Shown here: positions 1-9,482 of the stretch, piece after piece
Layout of the letters: the number at the start of each line of letters is the position of its first letter
Numbering within the stretch: position 1 is the first letter of the stretch
From: Sinobacterium norvegicum
GTDB taxonomy: Bacteria > Pseudomonadota > Gammaproteobacteria > Pseudomonadales > Sinobacteriaceae
Assembly (NCBI RefSeq): GCF_923077115.1
Contig: NZ_CAKLPX010000001.1
Location: 992,001-1,056,000 of the forward strand
DNA: 64,000 bases
Direction: 5' to 3'
The notes under the pieces: model-generated
Database searches by the model: none
What the model was told of the DNA's origin: nothing
Seen by the model: the letters and a program-made list of their open reading frames with translations, nothing else
Position numbers and translations under genes: made by a program

Positions 1-1163
1 TAGAGGCTAACTGCCCAGCAAGCCAACGCCAGCCAGCCGTTCGCGAAGAACAGGTTTGGGCAGGTAAAAACAAGTCATTCCCTACCGAAGATGGCAAACT
101 CTGGTTTGAACGCTGTCGCGACAAAGGCTATACCGTTCCTGAGTGGCCAACCGAATACGGTGGTGCCGGTCTCAGCGATGCACAGTGCAAGGTATTACGC
201 GAAGAGATGAAAGCCATCCGTGCTCGCACACCGCTGCTTGATATCGGTATCTGGATGCTCGGCCCCGCGTTAATCGAATACGGCTCAGAGGCACAAAAAG
301 CTGAGCACCTGCCGAAAATCACCGCCGGTAATATCCGCTGGTGTCAGGGTTATTCTGAGCCTGGTGCAGGTTCTGACCTTGCCTCACTGCAAACCAAGGC
401 CGAAGACAAAGGCGATCACTTCCTGGTCAACGGTACCAAAATCTGGACCACCAACGGCGATAAATCTGATTGGATATTTTGCCTGGTGCGAACCGACCCC
501 GCTGCGCGTAAACAGGAAGGCATCAGTTTTCTATTGATCGACATGGAGTCAGAGGGCGTATCGGTTACGCCGATCGAACTGATCAGCGGCGAGTCTGAAT
601 TTGTACAAACCTTCTTCGACAACGTCAAAGTACCGAAGGAAAACCTGGTTGGCGAACTCAACACTGGCTGGTCTGTGGCCAAGGCGCTACTCAAGCACGA
701 ACGCAAACTGATGAGTGAGATCGGTGGCGACACACCGGGGCCAACTTTCGGCCCGGTACAAGCGGCACTAGAATATGTTGGTAAGGGCGAGGACGGCAAG
801 CTAAAAGACCGCGCATTGCGCGATCAGCTGGTTCAGCATGAAATGAATTTCCGCGCCCTCGGCCTTGCCCACTTCCGCACCTTCGAAGAGCGCATGACCG
901 GTCAAACCTCCAACCTACCGCTGATCATGAAATACTGCGGTACCGAAGAGCAAAAGCGCAAAGAAGAATTGCTCATGGCATTGCTGGGATCCCAGTCTTT
1001 GGGCTGGAAAGACACTCAGTTCAGCAGCGATGAATTATTGACACCCCAAGGTTGGGCCTTCTCAAAGGCACTTTCCATTGCCGGTGGCTGCTCAGAAGTA
1101 CAGCTCGATATTATCGCCAAACGCGCACTTAACATGCCTGAACTGCCTCGCGCTTCCGCATAA
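1..1163 (+). CDS. acyl-CoA dehydrogenase (5' end outside window)
   Basis: FAD-dependent acyl-CoA dehydrogenase, introducing the alpha-beta double bond into an acyl-CoA. The reading frame is open from base 3, so the N-terminus lies upstream of the window; the first in-frame ATG (207) is internal, because homologous-looking sequence (WPTEYGGAGLSD) precedes it. Visible family signatures are the flavin/substrate segment YSEPGAGSDLASL and the following WTTNGDKSDW strand region, with a C-terminal helical domain. It is followed after 10 bases by a second acyl-CoA dehydrogenase, so the two are surely co-transcribed. Adjacent pairs of this kind often form heteromeric (alpha2beta2) enzymes acting on bulky or branched acyl-CoAs; that is inference here. 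Exact substrate unknown. Confidence 0.93.
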   Translation, partial: EANCPASQRQPAVREEQVWAGKNKSFPTEDGKLWFERCRDKGYTVPEWPTEYGGAGLSDAQCKVLREEMKAIRARTPLLDIGIWMLGPALIEYGSEAQKAEHLPKITAGNIRWCQGYSEPGAGSDLASLQTKAEDKGDHFLVNGTKIWTTNGDKSDWIFCLVRTDPAARKQEGISFLLIDMESEGVSVTPIELISGESEFVQTFFDNVKVPKENLVGELNTGWSVAKALLKHERKLMSEIGGDTPGPTFGPVQAALEYVGKGEDGKLKDRALRDQLVQHEMNFRALGLAHFRTFEERMTGQTSNLPLIMKYCGTEEQKRKEELLMALLGSQSLGWKDTQFSSDELLTPQGWAFSKALSIAGGCSEVQLDIIAKRALNMPELPRASA

Positions 1164-1173
1164 GGATTAGACT

Positions 1174-2313
1174 ATGTCTTTAGTATTTAATGAAGAACAG
1201 CGTCAATTAAAAGACGCCGCCAAGTCATTTTTAAATGAAAACGCACCGGTCGAAGCGCTGCGAAAACTCCGCGACGATAACGATGCCCTCGGCTATAGCC
1301 AGCCACTGTGGGAGCAGATGGCCGAGCTTGGCTGGGCCATGGTAACCATTCCCGAACAGTATGACGGCCTTGGCTTTGGTTATCTTGGCCTCGGCGCCAT
1401 TGCCGAAGAAAGTGGCCACACCCTGACCGCCTCCCCCCTGTTCAGCTCTATTGTGCTTGGCGCCTCGGCAATCGAACTCGCTGGCAGTGAAGAGCAAAAG
1501 ACTGAGCTACTGCCTCAGGTTGCCTGCGGCGGACTAACCCTTGCCCTTGCCCTTGAAGAAAGCAACCATCACAACCCCACCGGTGTTGCACTCAGTGCTG
1601 AGAAGAATGCCGATGGCTATCTACTCAATGGCAACAAGCAGTTTGTCCTCGATGGCCACTGCGCCGACAAACTGGTTGTCGTTGCCCGTAGCAGCGGCCA
1701 AGCCGGCGAAGCTGCAGGCATCAGCCTTTTTCTAGTCGATGCCGACACCGCGGGTATCAGCCACAACCGCACCCATCTGATCGACAGCCGCAACGCCGCC
1801 AATATCAGCTTCGACAAGGTACAGGTCAGCGCGGCCTGCTTACTTGGCGAAGAGGGAAATGCTTGGGCAGCTCTCGACAAGACCCTCGATCGTGGTCGTA
1901 TTTATCTTGCCGCTGAAATGCTCGGCGGCGCCGAAGAGTGCCTCAGCCGTACAGTTGAATACCTCGGCGACCGTGAACAGTTTGGCGTTAAGCTGGGTAC
2001 CTTCCAGGCGCTGAAACACCGCTGTGCTGAAATGTACTGCGAACTTGAGCTATCGCGCTCTGTGGTGATGGATGCGCTCAGCGCCATCGATGACGATCGC
2101 ATGGACACTGCTGCCATGGCCAGTCTGGCCAAGGCCCGCCTCAACGATGTCTACAAGCTGGTTACTAACGAAGCCACTCAGATGCACGGTGGTATCGGTG
2201 TCACTGACGAGCTGGAAATAGGCTTCTTTCTGAAGCGCGCCCGTGTTGCCATGCAGATCTTCGGCGATGCCGGCTTCCACCGCGATCGTTACGCCACACT
2301 GTGCGGCTACTAA
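1174..2313 (+). CDS. acyl-CoA dehydrogenase
   Basis: 379-residue acyl-CoA dehydrogenase, normal length for the family. It begins MSLVFNEEQRQLKDAAKSF, a typical N-terminal helical domain. It has the C-terminal segment MHGGIGVTDELEIGFFLKRA, matching the family's GG-G-T-E region that contacts the flavin of the partner subunit. The first half is divergent: the usual P-GSD loop is replaced by ALEESNHHNPTG, a feature common in the less conserved subunit of paired heteromeric dehydrogenases. Starts 10 bases after the preceding dehydrogenase and is followed by a hairpin terminator, so the two appear to close an operon that begins upstream of the window. Substrate not predictable. Confidence 0.92.
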   Translation: MSLVFNEEQRQLKDAAKSFLNENAPVEALRKLRDDNDALGYSQPLWEQMAELGWAMVTIPEQYDGLGFGYLGLGAIAEESGHTLTASPLFSSIVLGASAIELAGSEEQKTELLPQVACGGLTLALALEESNHHNPTGVALSAEKNADGYLLNGNKQFVLDGHCADKLVVVARSSGQAGEAAGISLFLVDADTAGISHNRTHLIDSRNAANISFDKVQVSAACLLGEEGNAWAALDKTLDRGRIYLAAEMLGGAEECLSRTVEYLGDREQFGVKLGTFQALKHRCAEMYCELELSRSVVMDALSAIDDDRMDTAAMASLAKARLNDVYKLVTNEATQMHGGIGVTDELEIGFFLKRARVAMQIFGDAGFHRDRYATLCGY

Positions 2314-2339
2314 TCACTGATTAGTTACCGGATAACAAT

Positions 2340-2366
2340 AAACCCGCCAAGTGCGGGTTTATTTTT
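2340..2366 (+). terminator. Rho-independent terminator after acyl-CoA dehydrogenase pair
   Basis: Perfect 8-bp stem AAACCCGC/GCGGGTTT with a 5-base loop, followed by ATTTTTG. It lies 26 bases past the stop of the second acyl-CoA dehydrogenase. Confidence 0.85.
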
Positions 2367-2408
2367 GCCTACGGGTTTGTCATGCCGTGAACAATAGCGA
2401 AACAGCAG

Positions 2409-2437
2409 ACAAAAAAAAGGCCGGATATACCGGCCTT
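2409..2437 (-). terminator. terminator of beta-helix/cytochrome gene
   Basis: Stem AAGGCCGG/CCGGCCTT (2417-2437) with loop ATATA. On the minus strand it is followed by a run of eight T, just downstream of the minus-strand gene ending at 2459. Confidence 0.88.
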
Positions 2438-2458
2438 TTCTATCACTAACAGCGAGAC

Positions 2459-4981
2459 TTAACAGTCATCGGCATCATTAGGGTTGGCAACCAAACCACC
2501 GTCAATCCATTGTTGAATCAGATCAACACCAGCCTGATGAACTACACTCTTGCCTAGTTCTGGCATCTTATCCGACGGGTCAACACTGTTTAAACGGTAG
2601 TGTAAGATCGACTTAGCCGATTCATCAGGAACAATGTCGTAGTTCAGATCATCGATATGACCGGCTGCCACTGGCATCTTACAGATACCGGTTCTTCTGT
2701 CGACTGTACCACCGGCGGCAATACGATCTCGGTTAAGGTGCAGGCCGGTACTGTCGGCGCGGTTACCCTTGGAGTGACAGTGGGCACAGTTGGCATCGAG
2801 ATAGCTCAGCGCACGATCCTGTAACGACTCGGTATCATCATCCCAGGCAGCAAAGGCAGGGACATCATCAGCCGGTGCGGTATCGCCATCATTCATCGGT
2901 AGGTTGGCTAGAATACCGGAGTCAGCCCAGTGCATGAGTTGGTTCTTGCCGCTGGCAATAGGATCCGCATAGTTCAGGTAATGCGGCTGCGGGCCAAGTG
3001 GCTTATCAAGACCTTTGACACCGTGACACGAAGAACACTGGTTGCTATTGGGTACTTCATAAACAGTCTGCTGCTCAGCACCGTTGTCGTCTACATAGGT
3101 TACCTCTCTCGAGCCACCACCGATTTCTAAGGTGGCATCATCGCCCTGCCAAATATAGGGCAGACGCTGCCAGCGATCGGCACGTTTAATTAACAGACGT
3201 GTTTCTACGACATCCTGTTCCATCGCCAGGTTTTCAAAATAGAATGTCTTGGCAATCACGGTGCCAACAGGGTATTCCATGTTACGATCGGAGGCATCAC
3301 CTTCGACACGGTCATAATCAATCTTTTCCCCAGCAGGGACAAAAACAACACGATGCTTCTTAGAGTAATCAGAGAACAGCGGCGTGCTTAAATCATAAGC
3401 AATACCATTGCTGTTGCCTGCGCTCAGTGGGCTGGTAGCGTCTGAGAACAGGTTGTAATCGGAAATATTCGGACAGTCGACAACCAATGCATCCCAGTTG
3501 ACCGCATTGCCGGTATCGGCATTACACAGCGCAGATATTTGCTCGGGGGTGTAGCGAATAATATCGGGGACGGGCTGCGGCTCAGGCAGAGTCACCTCAC
3601 TCAACAACTCATAGCTACAGTCGTAACCGCTGCGATCGTAATTAATTTTGCCGTTGGGCACACCATTGTCATTCATTGACCACAGTTTCAGGTTGGCAAA
3701 CAAGGTCTCATCGCCGGCGCTGTTGTAGTTCGGCCCAATACAGAGATCACCCTCTGGCAGGCTGTCTAGGCCCTGCAGGCCTTTGAAGATAATCTCGGCG
3801 ATACCGTCGTAGATAATCTCAGCGGGCTCTGCGTTATCATTAACATTTTCAAATAAGTTGATAATGCCATAGTTCAAGTCGGTGCCGTCATAGACGTATT
3901 CCTTAGGCTGGTCCATGGTGTTGTTAAACACATAGGCAGAACCTGGGAACTCATCAAAGCCCTCGGGCGATGGGTAGCCGGTAACCAAATAGCTGGAGAT
4001 ACCGACACTCATGGTGTGATGGCCGGTGATGATATTATCGTGAATCTGTACTTGGTCAGTACCACCCATCAATAACATGCCGGTACCAGAGGGTACGATG
4101 CCAACAATATTACCCGCCGGGGCGAAGTTCTTTAGTGTGTTGTCATAAATATGGTTGTGATGAACGCTGACGCGGTCACCTTCCTGCGTTAAGCCAGGTA
4201 GGTCAAAGACTAAAACACCACCGGTGTTGTTGGTGGCGATGTTGTGATAAACCTCAGCATCTTGAGAGTTTTCGATCTCAATACCGGCAACGTTTTCGCT
4301 GGCGATGTTGTTGCGAACGATGATTTGCTTAGATTGACCGACATAAATACCGGCATCCGAGGCGCCGATAACAATGCTGTTTTCAATCAGAACATTAGAG
4401 TTTTGTACCGGGTAGAGACCATAAGCACCGTTATCCGGATCACTTAAATTGGTCCACTCTACTTTCATGCGCTTAATGTACGCGCCGGTAACACCCTCGA
4501 TGCGGATACCATCACCGGCAGCGTTCTTAATACCAAAATCTTGCACGGTAAATTCATCGCCGAAGGATAGAATACCCTGAGCACCGGTCTGCTGATTGGT
4601 AAAGTCGAGTATGGTCTTATCCATACCCATACCGGCCAAGGTGATATGTGAGGTATTAATAATCAACTCGTCGGTAAAAACGTGGGTACCAGCGGGAAAT
4701 ACAATCGTGGTGCCTGGCAAAGCTGTTAAGGCAGCCTCCTGCGCCTGAAACTGTATATCGTCACCAGCAGTAAGGAAGATCACATTATCAGCAGGGGCAA
4801 TAGCCACAGGCTCAACAGTCAGTGGGCCATAGGTAATACTTGGCTCCTCAATACCCGATTCCGGATCATTAGGCTCTACCTGAGGCAGCGTGGGGCTCGA
4901 TGAGTCATCGCTACACCCCACCATGGCCATCGAAGCCAGCAAGGGTAAAGCAACTGATAAATGCTTTTTATTGAATTTCAT
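2459..4981 (-). CDS. lipoprotein: parallel beta-helix fused to SO2930-family di-heme cytochrome c
   Basis: 840 residues. The N-terminus is a lipoprotein signal with lipobox AMVGC (Cys about 23), so the mature protein should be lipid-anchored outside the inner membrane. Residues about 60-450 are a right-handed parallel beta-helix, with many short NNI/ENS/HDNII turns. From about 505 (SDYNLFSD) to 835 it matches the SO2930-type di-heme cytochrome family (known as TIGR03806), with heme motifs CSSCH at 649-653 and CAHCH at 732-736, plus PVAAGH and MPELGKS that may supply axial ligands or structure. The beta-helix part resembles TIGR03805. From memory, these two families usually occur as neighbouring genes of unknown function; here they are one polypeptide. 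An AGAAGG ribosome site precedes the ATG. Function unknown; an extracytoplasmic redox or carbohydrate-binding role is only a guess. Confidence 0.85.
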   Translation of the reverse strand: MKFNKKHLSVALPLLASMAMVGCSDDSSSPTLPQVEPNDPESGIEEPSITYGPLTVEPVAIAPADNVIFLTAGDDIQFQAQEAALTALPGTTIVFPAGTHVFTDELIINTSHITLAGMGMDKTILDFTNQQTGAQGILSFGDEFTVQDFGIKNAAGDGIRIEGVTGAYIKRMKVEWTNLSDPDNGAYGLYPVQNSNVLIENSIVIGASDAGIYVGQSKQIIVRNNIASENVAGIEIENSQDAEVYHNIATNNTGGVLVFDLPGLTQEGDRVSVHHNHIYDNTLKNFAPAGNIVGIVPSGTGMLLMGGTDQVQIHDNIITGHHTMSVGISSYLVTGYPSPEGFDEFPGSAYVFNNTMDQPKEYVYDGTDLNYGIINLFENVNDNAEPAEIIYDGIAEIIFKGLQGLDSLPEGDLCIGPNYNSAGDETLFANLKLWSMNDNGVPNGKINYDRSGYDCSYELLSEVTLPEPQPVPDIIRYTPEQISALCNADTGNAVNWDALVVDCPNISDYNLFSDATSPLSAGNSNGIAYDLSTPLFSDYSKKHRVVFVPAGEKIDYDRVEGDASDRNMEYPVGTVIAKTFYFENLAMEQDVVETRLLIKRADRWQRLPYIWQGDDATLEIGGGSREVTYVDDNGAEQQTVYEVPNSNQCSSCHGVKGLDKPLGPQPHYLNYADPIASGKNQLMHWADSGILANLPMNDGDTAPADDVPAFAAWDDDTESLQDRALSYLDANCAHCHSKGNRADSTGLHLNRDRIAAGGTVDRRTGICKMPVAAGHIDDLNYDIVPDESAKSILHYRLNSVDPSDKMPELGKSVVHQAGVDLIQQWIDGGLVANPNDADDC

Positions 4982-5163
4982 CTCTCGACCTTCTCTTTAT
5001 TATGACAACTGGTTATGCGAAATCGCTCATAACGCATACATATTCATATGCATAAATAATCATATGCATAGTTCTTCAACCGAATATATAAAAGAAAATT
5101 GAAAGTTAATACTTAAACTTTCAATAATTACCAATTGTTAATATTGAAATCGAAGGCAAAAAA

Positions 5164-5186
5164 AAACGCCCTGAGGCGCTTTTTTG
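5164..5186 (-). terminator. terminator of rubredoxin gene
   Basis: GCGCC TCAG GGCG hairpin on the minus strand, followed by a long T run (a run of A at 5158-5166 on the plus strand). It lies directly downstream of the rubredoxin stop. Confidence 0.7.
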
Positions 5187-5197
5187 ATCAACGCTGC

Positions 5198-5365
5198 TTA
5201 CATCACGTCAAAATCATACTTGCTGATACCGCAGTCTGGGCACTCCCAGTCCTCTGGTACATCTTCCCACTTCGTACCTGGGGCAATACCCTCATCGGGC
5301 AAACCGGCCTCTTCATCATAGATAAAGCCGCAAATAACGCATTCGTACTTCTTAAAATCACTCAT
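5198..5365 (-). CDS. rubA: rubredoxin
   Basis: 55-residue rubredoxin, a small cytoplasmic electron carrier with one iron held by four cysteines. Both ligand pairs are visible: CVICG at residues 9-13 and CPDCG at 42-46, with the usual YDEEAG and [14 protein letters not shown] segments between and around them. It starts [10 protein letters not shown], with a GGAG ribosome site 8 bases upstream of the ATG. It stands alone with its own terminator. Rubredoxins pair with rubredoxin reductase and alkane hydroxylase or take part in oxidative-stress electron transfer; no partner gene is nearby, so the role here is not fixed. Confidence 0.96.
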   Translation of the reverse strand: MSDFKKYECVICGFIYDEEAGLPDEGIAPGTKWEDVPEDWECPDCGISKYDFDVM

Positions 5366-5535
5366 CTCTCTCTCCTAATCCGCCGACGGATCAACAAACT
5401 GGTTGTTTTCTTATTGAATTGTATTAGTTACCCATACTAACACGGTGATTTTGTTAGCTACAATTTGTCATCCCCCCCTAACTGACAATTTTTCACCTTT
5501 ATTCTTCAGACACGGCCTTAAGGGGAATAAAATAT

Positions 5536-6327
5536 TTACATTCGTCCCTTTTGTTGCAGCTCGAAGCTACCATTGTGTTGCTGAACAGCAACCAGCTGCA
5601 AAAGGTTTAAGACAGATTGTTCGGTGCGAATCGTCGGTATTATCGTCACATCGACAGTATAATCGCCACCACCCAATGCCGCTGTCGCCTTGCCCTTAAT
5701 GCCAACGGTGGCATTGCTATCCTTCAACTGCGCAGTGAGTGCATTTTGTTGTATCTCTACATCGAGTCGATAATCCCCAAGGTAGACTAAGATATCCTGT
5801 GCCACTGACAGGCTGCCAATATGCAACTCACCGGTTAAGCTCTCAATCAACGGCTGGTTTATATCGATGACGGCCTCATCAATTGTCAATCTCAACGCAC
5901 CAGTTATATTAGGCAGCAGCGGCAAAAATTGCGTCACAATCGCAGCAGGTGCGCGGATATCCGCCGACGAAACAACCACCGTCGACGGGCTGACCGACAA
6001 TACGATACTGGCCGATTGCTGCTGATAACGGCTGTGTACATGTAGATTGGCCTTTGCCAACAACAGCGACCAAGCACTGAGCTGCCATTCAACCTCACCG
6101 AGCTGCCAGTATTGATCTCGCTGCAAGGGAATAGCTAATTGTTCCGCTCTACCCTGCCAAACAGTCCCTTTGACGCCGCTGGCGAAAACAGGCACGCCAG
6201 CGGACTGCACAATATTGACCAGTAACTGTGCCGGTGTTTTTGCCAAGAGTAAAATCACAAAAAACACTAGCGAGAGAATAATCAATAGCATTTTTCGGCG
6301 CTGTAAAAAGGCCATCGGGTTTAACAT
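5536..6327 (-). CDS. gspN: type II secretion system protein N (GspN)
   Basis: 263 residues with one N-terminal transmembrane segment (about 12-30, LLIILSLVFFVILLLA), then a periplasmic domain containing GVKGTVWQGRAEQL, the hallmark of the GspN family. GspN is an accessory inner-membrane component of type II secretion. It is an orphan here: no other gsp gene is in the window, while in many genomes gspN closes the gspC-N operon. Two later Met codons (residues 5 and 13) are possible starts; the first keeps the basic residues ahead of the membrane anchor. Confidence 0.82.
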   Translation of the reverse strand: MLNPMAFLQRRKMLLIILSLVFFVILLLAKTPAQLLVNIVQSAGVPVFASGVKGTVWQGRAEQLAIPLQRDQYWQLGEVEWQLSAWSLLLAKANLHVHSRYQQQSASIVLSVSPSTVVVSSADIRAPAAIVTQFLPLLPNITGALRLTIDEAVIDINQPLIESLTGELHIGSLSVAQDILVYLGDYRLDVEIQQNALTAQLKDSNATVGIKGKATAALGGGDYTVDVTIIPTIRTEQSVLNLLQLVAVQQHNGSFELQQKGRM

Positions 6328-6391
6328 TTAAACGTCACTTGAAGTCTTAAGTAGACTTATGATTATCATTGAGGGTCTCTAACACGAATGC

Positions 6392-7030
6392 TTAGGGCTG
6401 AAGCCGTTCTATTTGCCACTGACCACTGTCATTTTTTACATATTCGAAGCGGTCATGAATACGCTTTGCACCACCGGACCAAAACTCGATCCGCTCTGGC
6501 ACCACACGGTACCCGCCCCAAAACTTAGGCAGAGGTATTTCACCGTTAGAAAAACGTGATTTAATCTCGGAGAATTTCTCCATTATCAGGGCACGACTCG
6601 ATACCGGACTACTCTGACGGGAAACCCATGCGGCAAGCTGACTATCTCTTGGTCTAGACAAGAAATAGTCTAACGATTCTTTTGTGCTAACACGCTCTGC
6701 TCGACCGGCAATAATCACCTGGCGCTCAAGGCTCAGCCAAGGAAAGATCAAAGAAACCCGGTCATTACCGGCAATTTGATGCGCCTTTTTGCTCTCTAGA
6801 TTGGTGTAGAATACAAAGCCCTGCTGATCAAATTGCTTCAGTAATACTGTACGCTGACTGGGCTGACCATGATTATCCACTGTCGCGACCATCATCGCAG
6901 TCGGATCATTAATCGCCGCGGCTTTGGCCTCTCCCAACCAGTGTTCAAACTGCTCCATTGGGTCTTCTGCAAGACTTTCTCGCGTCAAACCCGATAGTAA
7001 ATACTCACGTCGGTCGTTATGTATATCCAT
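6392..7030 (-). CDS. pdxH: pyridoxamine/pyridoxine 5'-phosphate oxidase
   Basis: 212-residue FMN enzyme that oxidises pyridoxine or pyridoxamine 5'-phosphate to pyridoxal 5'-phosphate, the last step of vitamin B6 synthesis and salvage. The FMN-binding split-barrel is recognisable by [15 protein letters not shown], and the C-terminal dimerisation/active-site block by [21 protein letters not shown] and RIHDRFEY. Length is as in E. coli PdxH. Its ATG directly abuts the stop of the upstream alpha/beta hydrolase (TAAATG), implying translational coupling. Confidence 0.97.
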   Translation of the reverse strand: MDIHNDRREYLLSGLTRESLAEDPMEQFEHWLGEAKAAAINDPTAMMVATVDNHGQPSQRTVLLKQFDQQGFVFYTNLESKKAHQIAGNDRVSLIFPWLSLERQVIIAGRAERVSTKESLDYFLSRPRDSQLAAWVSRQSSPVSSRALIMEKFSEIKSRFSNGEIPLPKFWGGYRVVPERIEFWSGGAKRIHDRFEYVKNDSGQWQIERLQP

Positions 7031-7870
7031 TTACGCCGCGGCCTTCAGTTTATTCAAGTGGCACAACAGTTCATCTGTTAGTCGATCAGCAACCTGCTCA
7101 CCGAGCATATGACCCGCACCGTCAATCAACACATAAGCATACGGGGCATCGACACCGTCGGCACAAAGTGCTGCCGCCTTCTCACCGAAGAAAGAATCCT
7201 CACTGCCACGAATATACAGCGTCGGCACCTGCACAGGCTGCAAGCTTTCAGCCAACTCATCAGACTGCATACTGTGCCAATGAACAAAACCCTGAATGGC
7301 TTCGGCGCGACCATAACGACTGAGGTATAAATCAGCGATGTCATCCTCAACACCGTACGATTGATAATATGTCCTCAGAATCTCTGCGTTATTGGCCAAC
7401 AACCGAACGGAGGCATTGTCACTGCAAAACGAGGCGATTTTATCCAGCATCGCCTGCTCATCGCCGACGGTCTTGCTCAATGCGATAGGATGAGGCGTCG
7501 ATAGTGCAGTAAACGACAATAATGCTTCGGCATTATTTTCTGCCAGATTCCAACCAATCAACGAACTCCAGCCGTGGGTGACTAAATGAAAGGCTTCTAC
7601 ACCCTCATGTTCAGCCAGCGCCAGCACATCGCCAATCATCTCATCGTTACTGTAAGCGGAGGATTGCTCCGGCCTCGCCTGCGGGGAAACACCGCGCATA
7701 TTCGGTGCCAGTACCCGGTAGCCGTTTTTCGCTAATACAGGAATCTGTTGACGCCACTGCTGATTCGTCTGCAAAAAATTATGCATCATAATTACCAGCG
7801 GCTGACCTTCTTCGCCAGCCACCAGACATTCAAAACCAAAACCGTTAACGCTAATTGTTTCCTGTTGCAA
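7031..7870 (-). CDS. alpha/beta-hydrolase fold protein lacking the nucleophile
   Basis: 279 residues, alpha/beta-hydrolase fold of the epoxide hydrolase/haloalkane dehalogenase type. The overall pattern is kept: PLVIMMHNF (oxyanion strand, residues 24-32), VLAPNMRGVSPQ, a nucleophile-elbow region FHLVTHGWSSLIGW (95-108), a likely acid RGSEDSFF (D225) and a catalytic His in DGAGHMLGEQ (H254). At the elbow, where relatives have H-D-W-G (Asp) or G-x-S-x-G (Ser), this protein has H99-G100-W101-S102, so the nucleophile position is Gly. The oxyanion H-G is also H30-N31. A hydrolytic role is therefore doubtful. Upstream of, and coupled to, pdxH. Confidence 0.85.
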   Translation of the reverse strand: MQQETISVNGFGFECLVAGEEGQPLVIMMHNFLQTNQQWRQQIPVLAKNGYRVLAPNMRGVSPQARPEQSSAYSNDEMIGDVLALAEHEGVEAFHLVTHGWSSLIGWNLAENNAEALLSFTALSTPHPIALSKTVGDEQAMLDKIASFCSDNASVRLLANNAEILRTYYQSYGVEDDIADLYLSRYGRAEAIQGFVHWHSMQSDELAESLQPVQVPTLYIRGSEDSFFGEKAAALCADGVDAPYAYVLIDGAGHMLGEQVADRLTDELLCHLNKLKAAA

Positions 7871-7884
7871 AATATCGTCCTCTT

Positions 7885-9378
7885 TTATGATGAACTGAGT
7901 GGGCGCATATGTGGGAACAACAACACATCGCGAATCGATGGCGAATCGGTGAACAACATCACCAAGCGATCGATACCAATACCCTCACCCGCAGTGGGTG
8001 GCAAGCCGTACTCCAGAGCAGTGATATAATCGGCATCGTAATGCATTGCCTCATCATCACCCCCTTCCTTCTCTTTTACCTGGTCCATGAATCGCGCCGC
8101 CTGATCCTCGGCATCGTTAAGCTCTGAGAAGCCGTTGGCAATTTCACGGCCACCGACAAAGAATTCGAAACGGTCGGTAACCATTGGGTCGCTGTCACTA
8201 CGGCGAGCCAGCGGCGAAACCTCTGTTGGGTAGGCGGTGATAAACGTCGGCTGATCGAGACGCTCTTCAACCGTCTCCTCAAATATTTCGATCTGTACCT
8301 TACCGATACCCCAGCTGTCTTTTAGCGGGATTTCTAAGCGCTTGGCAATAGCGCGGGCACCCTCTTCCGTCGCCAACTCTTCCGCCGTCAGTTCGGGGTT
8401 ATAGTGCAGGATTGAATCGAACACACTCATGCGGATAAACGGCTTGCCGAAATCGTACTCGCTGCCCTGATAGTTCAGCGTCGTCTGACCTAATACTGTC
8501 TCGGCCACAAAACGCAGCATGCCCTCGGTAATATCCATCAAGTCGTTATAATCGGCATAGGCTTGATAGAATTCCAGCATGGTGAATTCTGGGTTATGGC
8601 GGGTCGACAAACCCTCGTTACGGAAGTTACGGTTAATCTCAAAGACACGCTCAAAACCACCGACAACCAGACGTTTGAGGTAAAGCTCCGGCGCAATACG
8701 CAGATACATGTCGAGGTCTAAGGCGTTGTGGTGCGTCTCGAACGGCTTGGCGCTGGCGCCGCCGGGGATGGCCTGCATCATCGGGGTTTCAACTTCGAGG
8801 TATTCACGCTCCCCCAAATACTGGCGAATAGCCGCGACGATCGCCGAGCGCATTCGGAAGGTCTTACGCGACTCCTCATTGACGATGAGATCGATGTAAC
8901 GTTGACGATAACGAATCTCTTGGTCTTGTAGACCATGATGCTTATCCGGCAGAGGGCGAAGAGACTTGGTCAGCAAACGGATCGTCTCAGCATTGATATA
9001 CAAATCACCCTTGCCCGACTTATGAATCAAGCCGCTGACACCGATGATGTCACCGATATCCCAACCCTTGACGGTTTTTACCATCTCAGGGCCGAGAATT
9101 TTCTTATCGGTATAGACTTGAATACGGCCACTGACATCCTGTAACACCAAGAAGGTCCCGCGCTTGGCCATGATACGACCGGCGATGCTGGCACGGTTGC
9201 CCAACTCTTCTAGCTCGACTTTTTCTTTCTCGCCCCAGCTTGCCTGAAGATCTGCCGCATAGGCATCACGACGAAAATCGTTGGGGAAGGCGCTGCCCTG
9301 TTGACGCATCTCGTCAAGCTTTGAGCGGCGCTCGGCAATTAGCTTGTTCTCATCTTGTGCTGGCTTGTTGTCTGCCAT
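7885..9378 (-). CDS. lysS: lysyl-tRNA synthetase, class II
   Basis: 497-residue cytoplasmic enzyme that charges tRNA-Lys. An N-terminal OB-fold anticodon-binding domain (about 50-165, [20 protein letters not shown]) is followed by the class II catalytic core: motif 1 around [10 protein letters not shown], motif 2 [20 protein letters not shown], motif 3 [20 protein letters not shown]. The start at MADNKPAQ is chosen over an upstream in-frame GTG (9411), because a purine-rich GAGAGA lies ahead of it and the N-terminus matches family length. It follows prfB, the conserved prfB-lysS order in proteobacteria. Confidence 0.98.
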   Translation of the reverse strand: MADNKPAQDENKLIAERRSKLDEMRQQGSAFPNDFRRDAYAADLQASWGEKEKVELEELGNRASIAGRIMAKRGTFLVLQDVSGRIQVYTDKKILGPEMVKTVKGWDIGDIIGVSGLIHKSGKGDLYINAETIRLLTKSLRPLPDKHHGLQDQEIRYRQRYIDLIVNEESRKTFRMRSAIVAAIRQYLGEREYLEVETPMMQAIPGGASAKPFETHHNALDLDMYLRIAPELYLKRLVVGGFERVFEINRNFRNEGLSTRHNPEFTMLEFYQAYADYNDLMDITEGMLRFVAETVLGQTTLNYQGSEYDFGKPFIRMSVFDSILHYNPELTAEELATEEGARAIAKRLEIPLKDSWGIGKVQIEIFEETVEERLDQPTFITAYPTEVSPLARRSDSDPMVTDRFEFFVGGREIANGFSELNDAEDQAARFMDQVKEKEGGDDEAMHYDADYITALEYGLPPTAGEGIGIDRLVMLFTDSPSIRDVLLFPHMRPLSSS

Positions 9379-9482
9379 AGTCTTTACTCTCTCACGGCCG
9401 CTTATAGGCACTATTAACCAAAAATCGTTGTTCTGGTGACAATCCCATCATGGCATTATCACCGCTAAATAGGTCGGCGATA

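Noticed and set aside
5135-5440. 101-codon plus-strand reading frame
   Set aside because: Antisense to rubredoxin, whose cysteine pattern and ribosome site are unmistakable.
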